Source: Cliona cf. orientalis (taxonomy: Eukaryota; Porifera; Demospongiae; Clionaida; Clionaidae). From it: a DNA stretch of 64,000 bases. The DNA is taken from NCBI GenBank assembly GCA_963930775.1, contig OZ005695.1:9548001-9612000 (forward strand), written 5' to 3'. The notes under the pieces are model-generated. The model searched no databases. It was given only the letters and a program-made list of their open reading frames with translations, and was not told where the DNA came from. Below, piece after piece: positions 35,195 through 47,236 of the stretch (its first letter is position 1; each line of letters opens with the position of its first letter). The translations under genes were made by a program, and so were the position numbers.

Positions 35195-36479
35195 CGCTAG
35201 CTGGTAAGAGAGGGATACCATGACAAGTGCACGAGCACATAATAATATTATGTTGTTGATGATGAATAACGTAGCAATTATCACATGCACATGTAGAGTG
35301 CGTAATATTATTATGATGCTGCATGTGCATCAAGGACGATAATATTGTCTGCAGTTACGTATGTACGTACATATTTTATACCCCCACAACATGTTCTAAT
35401 AAGCATATAATAATATTATGTATACGTCCATGCATGGCATATGCTATCCAGTTGCATAAGGGCTCACTACAACTGGTAAACATGTATGCCCATTGTAAAT
35501 ACATCCTATTTAAGGAACTCTTGGAGTGAAGGGTCCAAACCACAGCGACTTGAAGCTAGCCCAAAACCCTCCATCACTAGAGACAAGCACAATAAGCTGG
35601 CATTGCTTTGGGCATAGTACTGTAGGTGGTTTTGTTACGCTGGCATAATGCTGGCATAATAGGGTTAAATTATAAGGCAGTCAGGTAATCGACTGAGTAC
35701 ATAGTACTTTTCTAATGTTTAGTGAGTAACGTAGTCTAGTATGGCCGTAGCTTGTCTTTTCTATGAAATAAAGCTTTCATAAGGTACAAGTTTCCGAATA
35801 AAATTAGTATCAAAATGCTAAAAATTGAGGAGAACCGAGAGCATAATAGGTACAAAATAATTGGCTTGGTGTTGGGAATTAGAGCATAGCATAATAGGAA
35901 CTTTAAAAAGCATAATGTGCATGTCCCTATCCATCACCACAAAAATGCACCTTATCCACAGAGACAGGGGATCTCTCCAACAAAGACTCTCAGTCCATCA
36001 GAGGCAAGTCCCTGCTTACTAATTTTCAAAGAACACCACTACTGTAATTCCTTGTTATTTTGAGTACTCACTCACTCTACTTCCAAGACTTAACTTTTTG
36101 TGGTGATGTAAAAAATCTACCATCCCTAATTCTCTCAGAGTAGTTTTGCCTTTTTTGCATTAAGTTCTCACTCACTTGTACTTCCAACTTTTTGTGGTGA
36201 TGCAAAATAGTCCCTAATTACTTCTCAAAGAGTAGTTTTGCCTTTTTTGCATTATTGATCTCATAAGTCAAATTTCATACTTATAAATATGCATGAATAG
36301 AGGAGTCCCTAGAACCCCCCCTCCCCTCTGCTGTGGTTAAACATCAAAGGATGTTTGTGGTTTTACATGTAAAAGTGATGTACAGGGCTCCTTAAGAGTT
36401 GGGCTACTCTACTCTACCACTCTGAGGTGGCTTCCCAGCTGATGAAAGTATTCCCAAATTTGTTGTAATAATTTCACAG

Positions 36480-36587
36480 ATGGCTGAGATGTATGGTGAG
36501 GTAATGGAACTGAACGAGAGACTCCATAAAGACATTGTCACCAAGGACAAGAGTATGACGGCTCGTCTACGCAAAGCTGGCCTAGAG
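36480..36587 (+). CDS. Orphan coiled-coil exon
   Basis: A 36-codon exon-like segment with an acceptor (ttgtaataatttcacag) and a GTCAGA donor. It encodes MAEMYGEVMELNERLHKDIV then TKDKSMTARLRKAGLE, strongly helical with heptad hydrophobics. The other two frames contain stops. It could belong to the gene whose 3' exons lie at 42049-42825, although the phases do not join directly, so at least one further exon would be needed. A coiled-coil region of an SNX29-like PX protein is one guess, supported only by the PX remnant at 56.3 kb. Confidence 0.45.
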
Positions 36588-37013
36588 GTCAGAGTTCACA
36601 TTACTAGTTATAGGATACATGCCATCTGTCAATAATTTTGATGTTACATAGCAAGACCTGGAACCACTTCTCATACTCAAAATTTTAAGCAGCAAAATTA
36701 ATGTTCTAAATGTTTATTTATTTTTTGTCTCCCAAACAAGCCTGGCCCCATTAGGTCTGGAAATTTACACCATTTTTTCCTCTTATTGGCAAAATCATTA
36801 ACCTGCAGGTGTTTTTGTCCACAATAATATTATCATAGAAGTTTATTATGGCAAACTTTACAGCAATGACAAAATTTGTTCCACCATTATTATGCACAGG
36901 TAGCTTTCATGTATAGCATGCACTAAATTTATAGCTGGCATAGGTCACAGTTGGGCGATTTACTTTTCTATTGCCAATATTCTATAATTATTTTATGTAT
37001 GGTAGAGCCTTGA

Positions 37014-37402
37014 CAGAGGGGTAGGAAGCAATAAAAAAAAGTGGGGGGGCATGCAAACCGACGCAGAATAGGTTGGGGCCGAAGGCCCCTGCTGCTTGCA
37101 GCTCTCCTAGGGGGATCTGGGGGCATGCTCCCCCAGAAAATTTTGAGATTTTAGGTATTACCAGATTCTTTCTGAGGCATTTTTGGGACTAAAATTTGAA
37201 TCAATTATTCCTGTGTAATTAGGCTCATTCAGGCAGTAAGAAAATTTACTTCAACAATGTAGGGTATAAAATACACAATGAATTCCTGAATTAGCTAATT
37301 AGTATAAGAAGGGGGGGGGGCGCGATTGCCCCCCCCCCCTCCTAGAAAAGTGGAGGGGCAATTGCCCCCCCCCCCCCTGCCCCCCCTGCTCCTACCCCTC
37401 TG
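37014..37402. mobile_element. MITE with CAGAGGGGTAGGA termini and 5-bp target duplication
   Basis: The left terminus CAGAGGGGTAGGAAGCA (37014-37030) is inverted at 37387-37402. CTTGA flanks both sides (37009-37013 and 37403-37407). The interior contains G- and C-runs near the right end and no coding capacity. CAG-type ends resemble hAT-like elements, though 5-bp rather than 8-bp duplications would be atypical for most of them. Related in style to the element at 63572-63920. Confidence 0.8.
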
Positions 37403-38189
37403 CTTGAACATCAGCTGGACATAGTAGTGGTTCGGTCTCATTGAAACTATTAACTCATTCCTTGTGATATATATACACCACAGTGGTTGGGCTTGTCTTT
37501 TTTCTTGTGTATGCATGACATTGGATTGATAGGAGCCAGATGGACATGCAATAGTGTACAATTATCATGGACAACCATTAAGAGTATGAAGGGACTCATG
37601 AATTAATCTAATTATAGAGGTCATAACCTTGCTTTATCAGCATGCTCTCCTCATGATAATAATATGCAAAAGTACCTTCAGAATTCCAAAAATTAGTAAT
37701 AAATGCTGACTTTGCATATTATTTTGTGACTCAAACATGAAAATTTAATAACAACCCTAGCATCACTATTGATTCTACTGAACATAAAAGTACTGTCCAA
37801 AACAATAATTGGGATGCAACAATTCAACATGAGCTAGTTTCTGTCCGATTTTGCAGCCCCCACTTGATTTACTCAGCCATTGCCACTTCCTGCTTTAAAT
37901 TACTCAGAAAGAATTATTTGAGCATGCAGTTGCTGAGAGTACCCTAGCCCTCTTGGCCTCACCCTGCAAACATTCCCCATGCAAACATGCAGGATTATAC
38001 TCACGCTAGCCACTTAACTTGCAGCCATACTGCCACGATGGTTCACACACAAATAACACGCCTAGTTTACACGCTCCAAGCTTACACACTCTGATAGGAT
38101 TGGAGCTTATTATTGTCTATATAATTGTAAACCTCTCCCTCTAAGTATGACTTATGCATGTGTTGTCCATTTAGGTGGTGGGCCAGGGC

Positions 38190-38765
38190 AACCACAAGAA
38201 AAGGAGCCACAGGAGTACCCCCTTCCCTCCTAGTAAACATTTGAATGAATGTACAGCAAAAAATTTTAAAAACATCAGCTGAACATAATTAAAAATCCCC
38301 AGTAGTTGAGTCTCCACTACAGAGGTGGTTTGAAACTACATGAGAACTCATTCCTTATTTTTTCCTGTGTGTACCACAAGAAAAGGAGCCACAGGAGTAT
38401 TCCCTTCCCTCCTAGTAAACATTAGAATTTTGCATGCATGTACAGCAAAAAACATCAGCTGAACATCCCCAGTGGTTGAGTCTCCACTACAGAGGTGGTT
38501 TGAAACTATGAGAACCCATTCCTTGTTTTCCTGTGTGCAACACAGTGGTGGGCTATATGGGTAGGAGCCAGATGGGCTACCACAGAAGCCTAACCACTGC
38601 ATGGGGATTTTTAATTATGCTTTGCTGTACATGCAATTGTGCAAATGCATAGGATAATAGTTAGATTGTCCAGAGAGGGTAGTTTTTATTAGTATGTTAT
38701 CAAGGGTAGGACTACAGAGGTGGTTTGAAACTATGAGAACTCATTCCTTATTTTGTCCTGCATTA
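38190..38765. repeat. Degenerate tandem repeat, period about 180 bp
   Basis: The block accacaagaaaaggagccac followed by ctcctagtaaacatt, aacatcagctgaacat, gagtctccactacagaggtg and ctcattccttattt recurs two full times (about 38190 and 38373). Partial copies start near 38470 and 38705. No coding capacity. Confidence 0.8.
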
Positions 38766-38904
38766 TTATTCGTAGTACAGGTATACATAAATTATGTAGC
38801 TTATTGACGAAAAATATCTGTGCAAAGTTTACAATCATCCGTGAAAATTAATTATAAACATCACTCTCCTCCATCTTTTTCCATTCACAGAAGCTGGATG
38901 CCTG

Positions 38905-38938
<34 letters not shown>

Positions 38939-39396
38939 ACAGAGTCTAATATTGCATGTAGCTAATCACACTGTCTGCTAGTAGCCACAAGGGAACCCCT
39001 AGGGTAATAAGTGGTGGGAAAGGGCTGTAACTTGTTAAGCTTGTTAACCACTGGTGACGAATATTCAACAGCCATCTAGAAGGTTATTTATATAAAAGTA
39101 CATCACAAAGTTACTTTATCAGTCTTGGGCAGCTAGCAAAAAATGGCCTCATCTTCTCTTAGACTATCAGGTATTACTATAATTGTATACTATATGATCT
39201 ATGTGTAGGCCATAAATAAACCCATCATGTAACATGTCCACAAACTTGGGGAGCAGTCTGGGTGAGTGGGGAGAGTTCCCCCGGGGACAAAGAGCTCTTT
39301 TAACCCACCATTCCTGGTTCTCAAGGCCAGGCATCTAGCTTGCCTCCCAATACACAAATCATGTTTAGCTAAGAATTAAAGGTGTTTCTTTTTTGT

Positions 39397-39432
<36 letters not shown>
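39397..39432. repeat. 36-nt poly-G run
   Basis: An uninterrupted G run. It creates a spurious poly-glycine open frame. A strong G-quadruplex candidate, and a likely place for assembly length error. Confidence 0.9.
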
Positions 39433-39433
<1 letters not shown>

Positions 39434-39592
39434 GGGTATAAAAAGGAATTTTGTGAAGAGTCAGATGAACCAATGGAAACTGAATACCCTGCTGCATCGT
39501 GCAGTATTATACTCCCATCTTTAGAAGAGCATATAGCCTCCAGTCATGGACAGCTGACAGACGTCACTCCCACCCCCTTTCCTTTTCTTTAA

Positions 39593-39792
39593 AACACACA
39601 CACAGTGTCACACACGTGCACACACATCTTTTTCCATTCACAGATGCCTCCAGGCAGCTCACACATAATATTATGACTGAGTCTGTGCAACGCACACTGA
39701 AACTTGTACACATACACAGAATAATATGATTTGCACACACACATAAGCAAACTTGTATACACACAATAATAATTTCATACACACACACACAG
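39593..39792. repeat. CA-rich low-complexity DNA
   Basis: Interrupted cacaca tracts over 200 bp. The open frames on both strands here are low-complexity. Confidence 0.85.
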
Positions 39793-40496
39793 TCACTATG
39801 AGTTCTGGGGATGGGGGTGCTTTTTTTTGGGAGGTATACTAAATCTTGTTGTGCTCATCATTATGATCAAAAGATTCATGATAATACACTTCATGCCCGT
39901 CTGCCTGGCTCCTACCTAGTCCACTGTCATGAGTGCATTTGTGGTGTGTGAATGAAGGTGTATAGATTTGGCCACATTGATTATCTTTACCACACGTGCA
40001 CCACTGAACCCACCGTATGCTCAATAATCATGATGAAGCTCAGAGAGCAGTCCAGGACTCTTATTTATAAAGTAGAAACGAATTTCATTACTATATTATA
40101 AAACATTATTTAATAGGTACATGACACCCAGCTTATTGTATTGCTGTACTATATAAACAATCATAGCAACGTGTACTTCCTAGAGGGATATAATAATATG
40201 GTACAGGGTCACCATCTTTTCAAGTATCCTAAGCCAACCCATAATAATACTACATATAATCTACACCACTAGTTAAGACTTTCCCAATCAGATACACACA
40301 TCATCATGAACATATGCATCTTTCACATATTGTAGTGCATAAATGATATTAATGCATCCTGCTAATGATGGCAAAACTGGAGGAGTCTAGTTATAAGCTT
40401 ACATATGCTGTATTTCTTCTGATCTTGTACAGATCTCTTGAAAATCTTAATCAAAAGTGCAGGACAATAGTTGCAATGAAACATAAACTCAGTGAG

Positions 40497-40926
40497 TAAC
40501 ACAAGTAATATTAAGTCCTGGCATTGACCATCTGCCTCTAGAGGCCATGCGCCTACTTCACAAAAGCAAATAAGGATAAAACAAGTTCTACTATCACATC
40601 ACATGAAGCATTACCAGCTACATGATGTTGTCCTGCTTAATTATCTCAAGAAGACCTATTACAAAACTTTCCTTATAACATTATCATGCAGAAAACAAGC
40701 ACACAAATGTAGCATTAAGCAATCTATAATTGTTCAGTTTCTATTTAGTTCTGTATAAATTCAAAAGATTCAACATTTCACTCGAGGCAGGCTTACGTTA
40801 GACTTGGCTAACTGCTTTCTCTCTCTTTGACTTGGGCTGCCTCTGCAGCACCAGGTATGTGTAGTGAGTTGGCCACTTCTTCAGGATCTGGTGCTGCAAG
40901 GTCACGGGGTTGGTGCACCTCCACTG
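40497..40926 (-). pseudogene. Receptor family copy 4: 3'-terminal fragment
   Basis: It matches the 3' end of the other copies: the tail residues RNLAAPDPEEVANSLHIPGA, then EAAQVKERE and the 3' flank with the conserved acaaaactttccttataaca block. Homology stops abruptly near 40926, within the codons before RNLAAP, so only about 40 codons plus the 3' untranslated region remain. Sequence upstream is unrelated. It is a truncated duplication end. Confidence 0.85.
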
Positions 40927-42048
40927 ACTAGCTATCCACTCTACTCCCTTTTATAGGCACTGTGGCTATAGTGTGCAGTGAAGGGGATATTAGAACAGGA
41001 AGGAGTTCTTGGGTATGACCTCCTCAACCAAACTTGTTATGCTTTAATTCCTTTGATCTATACCACCAGTGGCCTACCACCAAGCCTGGCCTCATACATT
41101 AAGCCATACGGTCGCATGGTGAATAACATAATACTATTATGCAACTCACAATATTATGCATGTAAGCCATTATTATGTTATTGCAACTACGTGTGTTGAA
41201 GTGAATTTCATAATAACATCACCCTTAGCCTTCCAGGAAGTGAATTTCTTGGTTAATTAGATGTTGGGTTATGATTCCAGGAAATTCATGCCATGAATGC
41301 ATGGTACTAGGTAGTGCTAGTTATTTTGAGTCAGTTAAGAGCTTCACAAGTTTCTTGATGTAATATTTTTGGATAGCAACACTGGCTAGCCAGACTGCTA
41401 AATTTTACAGACATCTGTAGCTTCTGTATCCAAAGGTACCGTGATGTAGGCCTAGTTGGGTGTAACGTCATGTAGCTATTGTCTCAGTTGTTTACACTCA
41501 GCTGCCTGTCCATGACCACAATGACAGGTAAAATAACCAGTGGCCTCTCTCCATGCCATTTCTCACAGGAAGGATTGGATCATTAATTTAAATAAACTCT
41601 AACTATTCAGCAGCTGATTGTTGTTATGAAATGATCTATCTATTTAATTAGACAGCCAGAGTGTGGATATGTATGCATACCGGTATCGCTATAGCAGGGA
41701 TCATTGACTAGCCAAACCAACATTGATCATTCATTAATGTTGTCGAGACATTGATGCACCTAGATCATCCTTGTTCCCTTCATCTCTTACTCTCTGCAGC
41801 GCTAGCACTGATGCACACACATATTATTAATTAGCTATTATTAATGTACACAAACACACAATATCAATGCCATGCCATCAATCCTACCAGTGATACACAA
41901 TGCTCCCCCTCCCTCCCCATAAATACTCACGAACAAATATAAAATGCTACTCTGTTTCTTGGAGTGGCCATGGTAGCATGCTTGGGGGTCTGCGGTTACT
42001 AATGCATAGCTTAATATACATCAACATCGATATTTTTTTCTCAAACAG
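40927..42048. other. Intergenic/intronic DNA, no gene seen
   Basis: AT-rich sequence without a convincing exon. The last 80 bp (41966-42048, including gtagcatgcttgggggtctg) are an intron end with an acceptor, and are duplicated at about 54980-55055. Confidence 0.5.
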
Positions 42049-42825
42049 GATGAATCTGTTGGTGGAACTCTTTGAACTCGGCATATTATCAATACACACT
42101 CCTCTCCTCCGTCTTCACACGAATGAACACCTACATCATAGTAACATGTACACAGGTGGTAGATCCCAGGCAGCTCTGTGGTACAGGATAGCTGAACTGC
42201 AACAGAAGGAGGTCCTGTTGACTGCAGAGCAAGGGGAGCTCACTTCCATGTATAGAGCTATACAGCTGGGTGGTCTCCATATTATAATTACCACGAATTA
42301 TTAAAGTACTTCATAAAGCTGTTTATTAGTAATTATCACAAAAATTGGGCCCTTACCACTTTTAGTCATTTAGTCTGACTTTGATTTGATTTAATTATCA
42401 GGAGAGCCTAGTGTAAATGTGCTAAAATCATATAAATTAGACTCTGGAGTGGATGCTTTGCTAAGGGAGAGCTTGAATGAGGTAAGTGAAATGTTTACAC
42501 AAGCTTAAGCTGTTTACCAGTGATTATGACTTGTGAGTTCAATGTCACAATCATGTACATGTATAGATGGAGCAACAGTCGACCATAGCCAATGATCGAA
42601 TCTCTGAACTAGAGGTATAATAAGAAATCAATATTGAGACTTGTGCATGCAATGTTATGACATAGCTAATGTAATAGCCATGATAGAGGCCATGATTTGG
42701 GTGGGGCCTATAGCCACATAGAGATGTGGCTCCTGTTCCCATTAGGTTATGGTACGGTACGGGGTCGTCGCCTTCACATATACTACACTATAATTAATTT
42801 CTTACAGGAAGAACTTGGTCACTAA
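42049..42825 (+). CDS. 3' exons of an unidentified coiled-coil protein
   Basis: Four exon-like segments join in phase: 42049-42269 (frame reading MNLLVELFELGILSIHTPLL and later AALWYRIAELQQKEVLLTAE), 42402-42481 (EPSVNVLKSYKLDSGVDALL), 42567-42614 (MEQQSTIANDRISELE) and 42808-42825 (EELGH, stop TAA). Each has AG and GT borders. The first may begin later, at the acceptor before GTGGTAGATCC. The composition is helical and coiled-coil-like. I do not recognise the family. The acceptor side of the first exon and the last exon are both duplicated on the far side of receptor copy 2 (about 55050 and 57083). Confidence 0.5.
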
Positions 42826-43441
42826 TTGACAAGATAATTTGTGATAACTGTTCTTTCTTGTGCTAACCATGCCACTCATAAATAAATTCAATTTAATAAT
42901 AATTTTTCAGAATCTGATAATAATAATAATTATTATGTTAAAGGGGTGAGCACACATTGTGTGACTCTATTCTCCTGTTTATTAGTCATCCTAAAGGGAT
43001 ATTATGGTACAGGGACGCCAGATTTTCAAGAATCAAAGTACCACTAGTTGGGACTTTCCCAATCAATCACATTTCCTTAGATCAGATCACTCAGAAATCT
43101 TAATCTAAAATGCAGGACAGCAATAAATATTAAGTTTTACAAGAATGAATGACTTGGCTAAATGAAACAAAAACTGAGTGAGTAGCAAAATTAAGTCTGC
43201 CATTGAGCATCTGCCTCTAGAGGCCATGCTCCTACTTCACAAAAAGCAAAATTGGGGGAAAAACGAGTTCTACTATCATAGCTACATGATGTTGTCATAC
43301 TTAATTGTATATAATTATCTCAAGAAGGCCTATTACAAAACTTTTCTTATAACATTATCATGCAGAAAAAAAGAACACAAATGTAGCATTAAGCAATCTA
43401 TTGTTCTGTTTATATTTCAGCTCTGTATAAATTCAAAAGTT
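42826..43441. other. Spacer and 3' flank of receptor copy 2
   Basis: No exon was seen. Contains the block cctaaagggatat...ggtacaggga...gggactttcccaatca, which recurs at 57603-57690 and, more diverged, at 40190-40290, followed by the family 3' untranslated region. Confidence 0.6.
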
Positions 43442-45664
43442 TCAACATTTCACTCGAGGCTTATGTTGGACTTGGCTAACTGCCTCCTTCTCTTTGACTT
43501 GGGCTGCCTCTGCAGCACCAGGTATGTGTAGTGAGTTGGCCACTTCTTCAGGATCTGGTGCTGCAAGGTTACGGGGTTGGTGTACCTCCACCACAGACTG
43601 GGTGGGCTTCACTGGCTCTTGCTGCTTCACTGGCACTTTATAGTCCTGAGTGTTAACAGGGCGGTCAATCTTGTCCAAGAATTCGTAAAATTGGTGAATA
43701 TCATCATCAGGTGGTGGGCTCCAGTGACGGTCACGTTTTGATTTTGGATCAGTGTCAGTGAACAGTCTATCAATCATTCCACCGAGCTTTGTCTTGTGAA
43801 TCTTTGAGAAGACTGAGGTGTATGTGTAGACATGGTAGAGGATGATGAGCAGCAGTACAATGAATGTGATGATGACTGAAGTGTAGGCAGCTGCTTCCCG
43901 ATTGCTAGCTGGGCTATCAAGAGAATACCCGGTGAAAATTACAAAGGAGAGGATGTTCAAATAGAAAAATGTCTCAAGTACATCCACTGGCCATTTCCTG
44001 TACAGTCTGCTGCCAAAGAATAGTCTAAGAGCAAAAATATAACACACTGTAAAACTGATAGCTGTAAGAGCAATAGTAGGGTCATTGGAAACATTTGTGG
44101 CAGCTACAAGGTACAAGACGACACGAACAATCAGCAGCAGTCCAGTCCAGTAGCGATGCTTGGGAGTGTAAGGCTTGTGGTAGGTTTCAATGAACGTTTG
44201 TATCTTTGGATTCCTTGTCCACTTGAAAACTCTGCACCTTGGAAGGTAGAGGAGCCACTGCCAGGAGAAGAGAAGAGCGGTGTAGAGCAGACCAACCAGG
44301 AGAATGAGAACAGTTGCAATGAATAGAGGAATGTGCTTTATGGATAGATATTTGACAGTTGCATCAGGGAGCCACAGCATTCCACTAGAGCCATCAGGAT
44401 ACTCAAGAATGCCAACTGATAGAGACTTAAAGCAGATTTCAAGAAGCTTAGCATAGGAAAGTAGAATTAGTGTAGCCAGAGTTGCCACTGGATCCTTCTT
44501 TCCAATGAGGTTTGAAAATTTAGTAGAATAGGAACTGATGATGATGACTAAAACCACGAGAAGAATGACGTAGGCAGGAAAAGCTAATTGTAGCCATGTT
44601 TTGATGTAAGCGTCCATTCTTGGAAAGTAGCAGGTATCAATTCCAAGGTCTAAGTTCAGCCAAGATATGAACACGGTAATGAAGTTTCTCATTTGAAATG
44701 GAAGTAGAACGCTCTCGTTTGCATGTACAATATTGGCATAAAAGATCAGTCCATTTAGAGTTCCACCTGCGACAGTCATATTGAGTATGAGGAATAAAGC
44801 CACCAGTACTATACCAGCTAGGATTGCAGCTATGGTGATGGCTATGAGTAGTGCAGGCCAGTAGCTAGGACATGGGAGACAGCGTGAACTACCAAGAGAG
44901 AGGCTGAGACCAGATTGGCAAGATCCACACAACAGAGATGATCGATCGAAGGCACACTGAGCATCAGCTCCATTTTGCTCTCTGAGGTCAACTGATGGAC
45001 TGGTTGATAAGCAGTAGTCAAAAGGACAATTGGGGTAGACTAGATAACCAGTTAGTTCTGTTTCATTGATGTAGGAAATCCAGGCTCTGGTTTGAGGCTG
45101 TTTGATTAATAATCCAGTGTGGCTGTCACAGTTATCCATGTATTGACTGATATCACTGTGGCAGTCACATGTACAGTTTGTGCTGTTCATTCCTGAGACT
45201 TGTAATCCAATCAGACAGCTGCAAGGGAGGAAGTGGATTTCTACTGCTGCACTAGAGAGTTCAGCATCCTTGCATGGACCATCTGAGGCATAGAGGGACA
45301 AATTTTCTGATTTATGGGATGAAACAACGTTGAATGTCAAATTAGTACACTCAGCAGGTATTTTCCTAGCCAACTGTCCTTCAGTTAGACCACTCTCAGT
45401 GAAGTGGAGGGAGGTTTGGATGGTTGCACTAACTGGTTGGCCAACCTGATCAACAGCAACAACTGGGAGTGTGAATGTTTGTCCCTTTTTAACCTCAGTG
45501 TAATGTTGGTGGGGGCAGTCATTGTTTTGATCAGCACTGAAGCAAAGGCACACTCGAACTGGATCAGACGAAATAATTTCTCTAGTACGATCATAATAGT
45601 CATAGTAATATGGATTCTTATATGTGAAAGTGGATACATTCTTAAAGTAAGCAACCCCACCACC
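43442..45664 (-). pseudogene. Receptor copy 2, C-terminal half (split by retrotransposon)
   Basis: A minus-strand frame covering the Cys-rich stalk (CSCLIGLQVSG, CGSCQSGLSLSLGSSRC), all membrane segments and the tail, very close to copies 1 and 3. It begins at the retrotransposon junction in the residues before VAYFKNVSTF and so has no start codon of its own. At the 3' end the stop codon used by copies 1 and 3 after AVSQV or AISQI is changed, so the frame runs nine residues further to QHKPRVKC. Apart from the insertion the half-gene is intact, which implies recent disruption. The other half is at 51033-53118. Confidence 0.9.
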
Positions 45665-45836
45665 TGTAGTATATTGTGATGTAATGCATTTCAATGTTAT
45701 GTATGTTCGTGTATTTAGAATGCTTTGTGCCTATTTATGTGTATGTACCTGGGTATTAAAACAGTTGATGTACTATTGTTGAGTGGCTCCCTAACGTGCG
45801 CAAGCCTGCACTTCTACTATTTACTCGGCTACCACA
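45665..45836 (+). repeat. 5' LTR
   Basis: 172 bp, beginning TGTAGTATATTGTGATG and ending CGGCTACCACA (TG...CA). By eye it is identical to the 3' LTR, so the insertion is recent. Confidence 0.95.
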
Positions 45837-45854
45837 TTTGGCGACGAGGATGGG

Positions 45855-46262
45855 ATGGCGACAGCGGTCATCGGGCAGGTACCGGAATTCAACCCAGAGA
45901 CGGACTCTCTAACGGCATACGTGGAGCGAGTGAAGCTCTTCATCCAAGCGAACGGGATCGAGGATGCTCGTAAGGTCCCAGTACTGCTCAGTGTTATTGG
46001 AGGCAAAACCTATGACCTCCTACGAAACCTCCTGTCGCCTACAGACCCCAAAGACAAGACGTTCGATGAGCTGGTGGAGGCGCTAAAAGGACACTATGAA
46101 CCAAAGCCGCTCGTTATTGCGGAGCGCTTCCACTTCCATAAAAGGAACCAAGCAGCTGGTGAATCAGTCGCGCAATTCATCGCCGAGTTACGGAGGTTGG
46201 CGAGATATTGCGAGTTTAAGGTACCATTTAATTGCGTGGGCGTGAGCGTCAGGAATGGCTAA
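45855..46262 (+). pseudogene. gag: gag N-terminal region, interrupted
   Basis: The start ATG at 45855 opens MATAVIGQVPEFNPETDSL, followed by VERVKLFIQANGI and a retrotransposon-gag-type segment (FHFHKRNQAAGESVAQFIAE, LRRLARYCEF). Genuine gag homology stops at 46219 at the border of the nested element. The last ~14 codons and the stop belong to the insertion. The capsid-like remainder resumes after 47236 in the pol frame. Gag normally forms the virus-like particle; here it is broken. Confidence 0.85.
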
Positions 46263-46461
46263 TTCAATTAGCGAATCGTGAGGGGCGTGGCCGAAGAGGC
46301 CATACGAGTGCTTTTGGTCGAAGGTGGGCGTGTCCAGAATCGGCCAGGGATGATTATGCGCGTGTAATTAGCGACCGGAAGTGGCCCCTGAAGAAAAGGC
46401 CGGTAATTGCCCACATCAAAGCAAGATCAAAGCATTCTTTCTTAACTATTAACCGCAACGA

Positions 46462-46496
<35 letters not shown>

Positions 46497-47236
46497 TATT
46501 AGGCCTAATTAAGCATGTGGGCGTGTTCCTGGCACTGTGTGGAGTGTGTGCGTGTGCGTTAATGCAGGTTTTATTGCTTCCGATTGGGCGTGGCTTCACG
46601 GGCCAGTGCTTGGACATCGGCGCCTGGGACTTGGCCTCGGCGATAGGTGGGCGTGTCCCGGAAGCGGTGGTGACCTTTGAACCCCGCGAGGAGGCTTTGG
46701 GGGCGTGGCAGGAGGTCAAAGGTGAGGCCATGTCTGTTAATGAGGCACTGTACGGCGGTGCGATCGAGGGGCCTGTACGGCTGGACGGAAGCTGACGATG
46801 GTTTGAAGCGGATGTGGTTGCGATGACGTGTTGTTACTCCGCCCACACAGGAAATGAGGTGAGCTCTTGCGTGGGCGGTGTGGCAGAACGGCCTCCAAGT
46901 GTTTGTGTGTGTTTTGGCCTTGAGGAAGCTGTGTGTTTTAATTGCGATTGATTGTGGGCTTCCGGTGGACATCCGGTGGTTAGTAGGCACTTGATTGAGA
47001 ATGGTGGTCCTTGGGGAACAGGGTGGGGCTGTTTTGGGCGTGGCCTGGCCCCTCCCTTCCGGCTCGGCTTCCGGTCCATGGAGGATATTAAATGAACACT
47101 TCCGGCTCTAGCAGCCACACCCCTGAGACCTGTGCAATTAAAAGGGCGTGGTTACACAACATGCACCTCACTAATGACTTTGATGTGGTTTAGGTGTCAT
47201 ATCCCCCACCTCACGCCCACGCAATTTAATGGTACC
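46220..47236. mobile_element. 1017-bp non-autonomous DNA element nested in gag
   Basis: Perfect 27-bp terminal inverted repeats begin GGTACCATTTAATTGCGTGG (46220-46246 and 47210-47236). TTAA flanks both sides (46216-46219 and 47237-47240), consistent with a TTAA target as in piggyBac-like elements; a TA target with one more base at each end fits equally. The interior is GC-richer than the surroundings, rich in gggcgtgg and ttccgg motifs, and has a ~29-nt poly-A run (46465-46493). Its open frames (for example 46232-46795) resemble no transposase. Confidence 0.9.

Larger units (their letters stand above)
33871..36479. other. Intergenic region with scattered repeats
   Basis: No gene was identified with confidence. 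The region holds a small palindromic element (34369-34441), a 42-bp direct repeat pair (34625, 35153), a block shared with 56572-56840, and low-complexity gcataatagg repeats near 35630-35900. A minus-strand stretch near 34903-34970 looks weakly exon-like (preceded by a TATAG acceptor) but its frame is ambiguous. Confidence 0.5.

Noticed and set aside
39395..39592. Poly-glycine open frame
   Set aside because: Product of the 36-nt G run.
46232..46795. 187-aa open frame inside the nested element
   Set aside because: It starts within the terminal inverted repeat, runs through a poly-A derived lysine tract and shows no transposase motifs; treated as chance.
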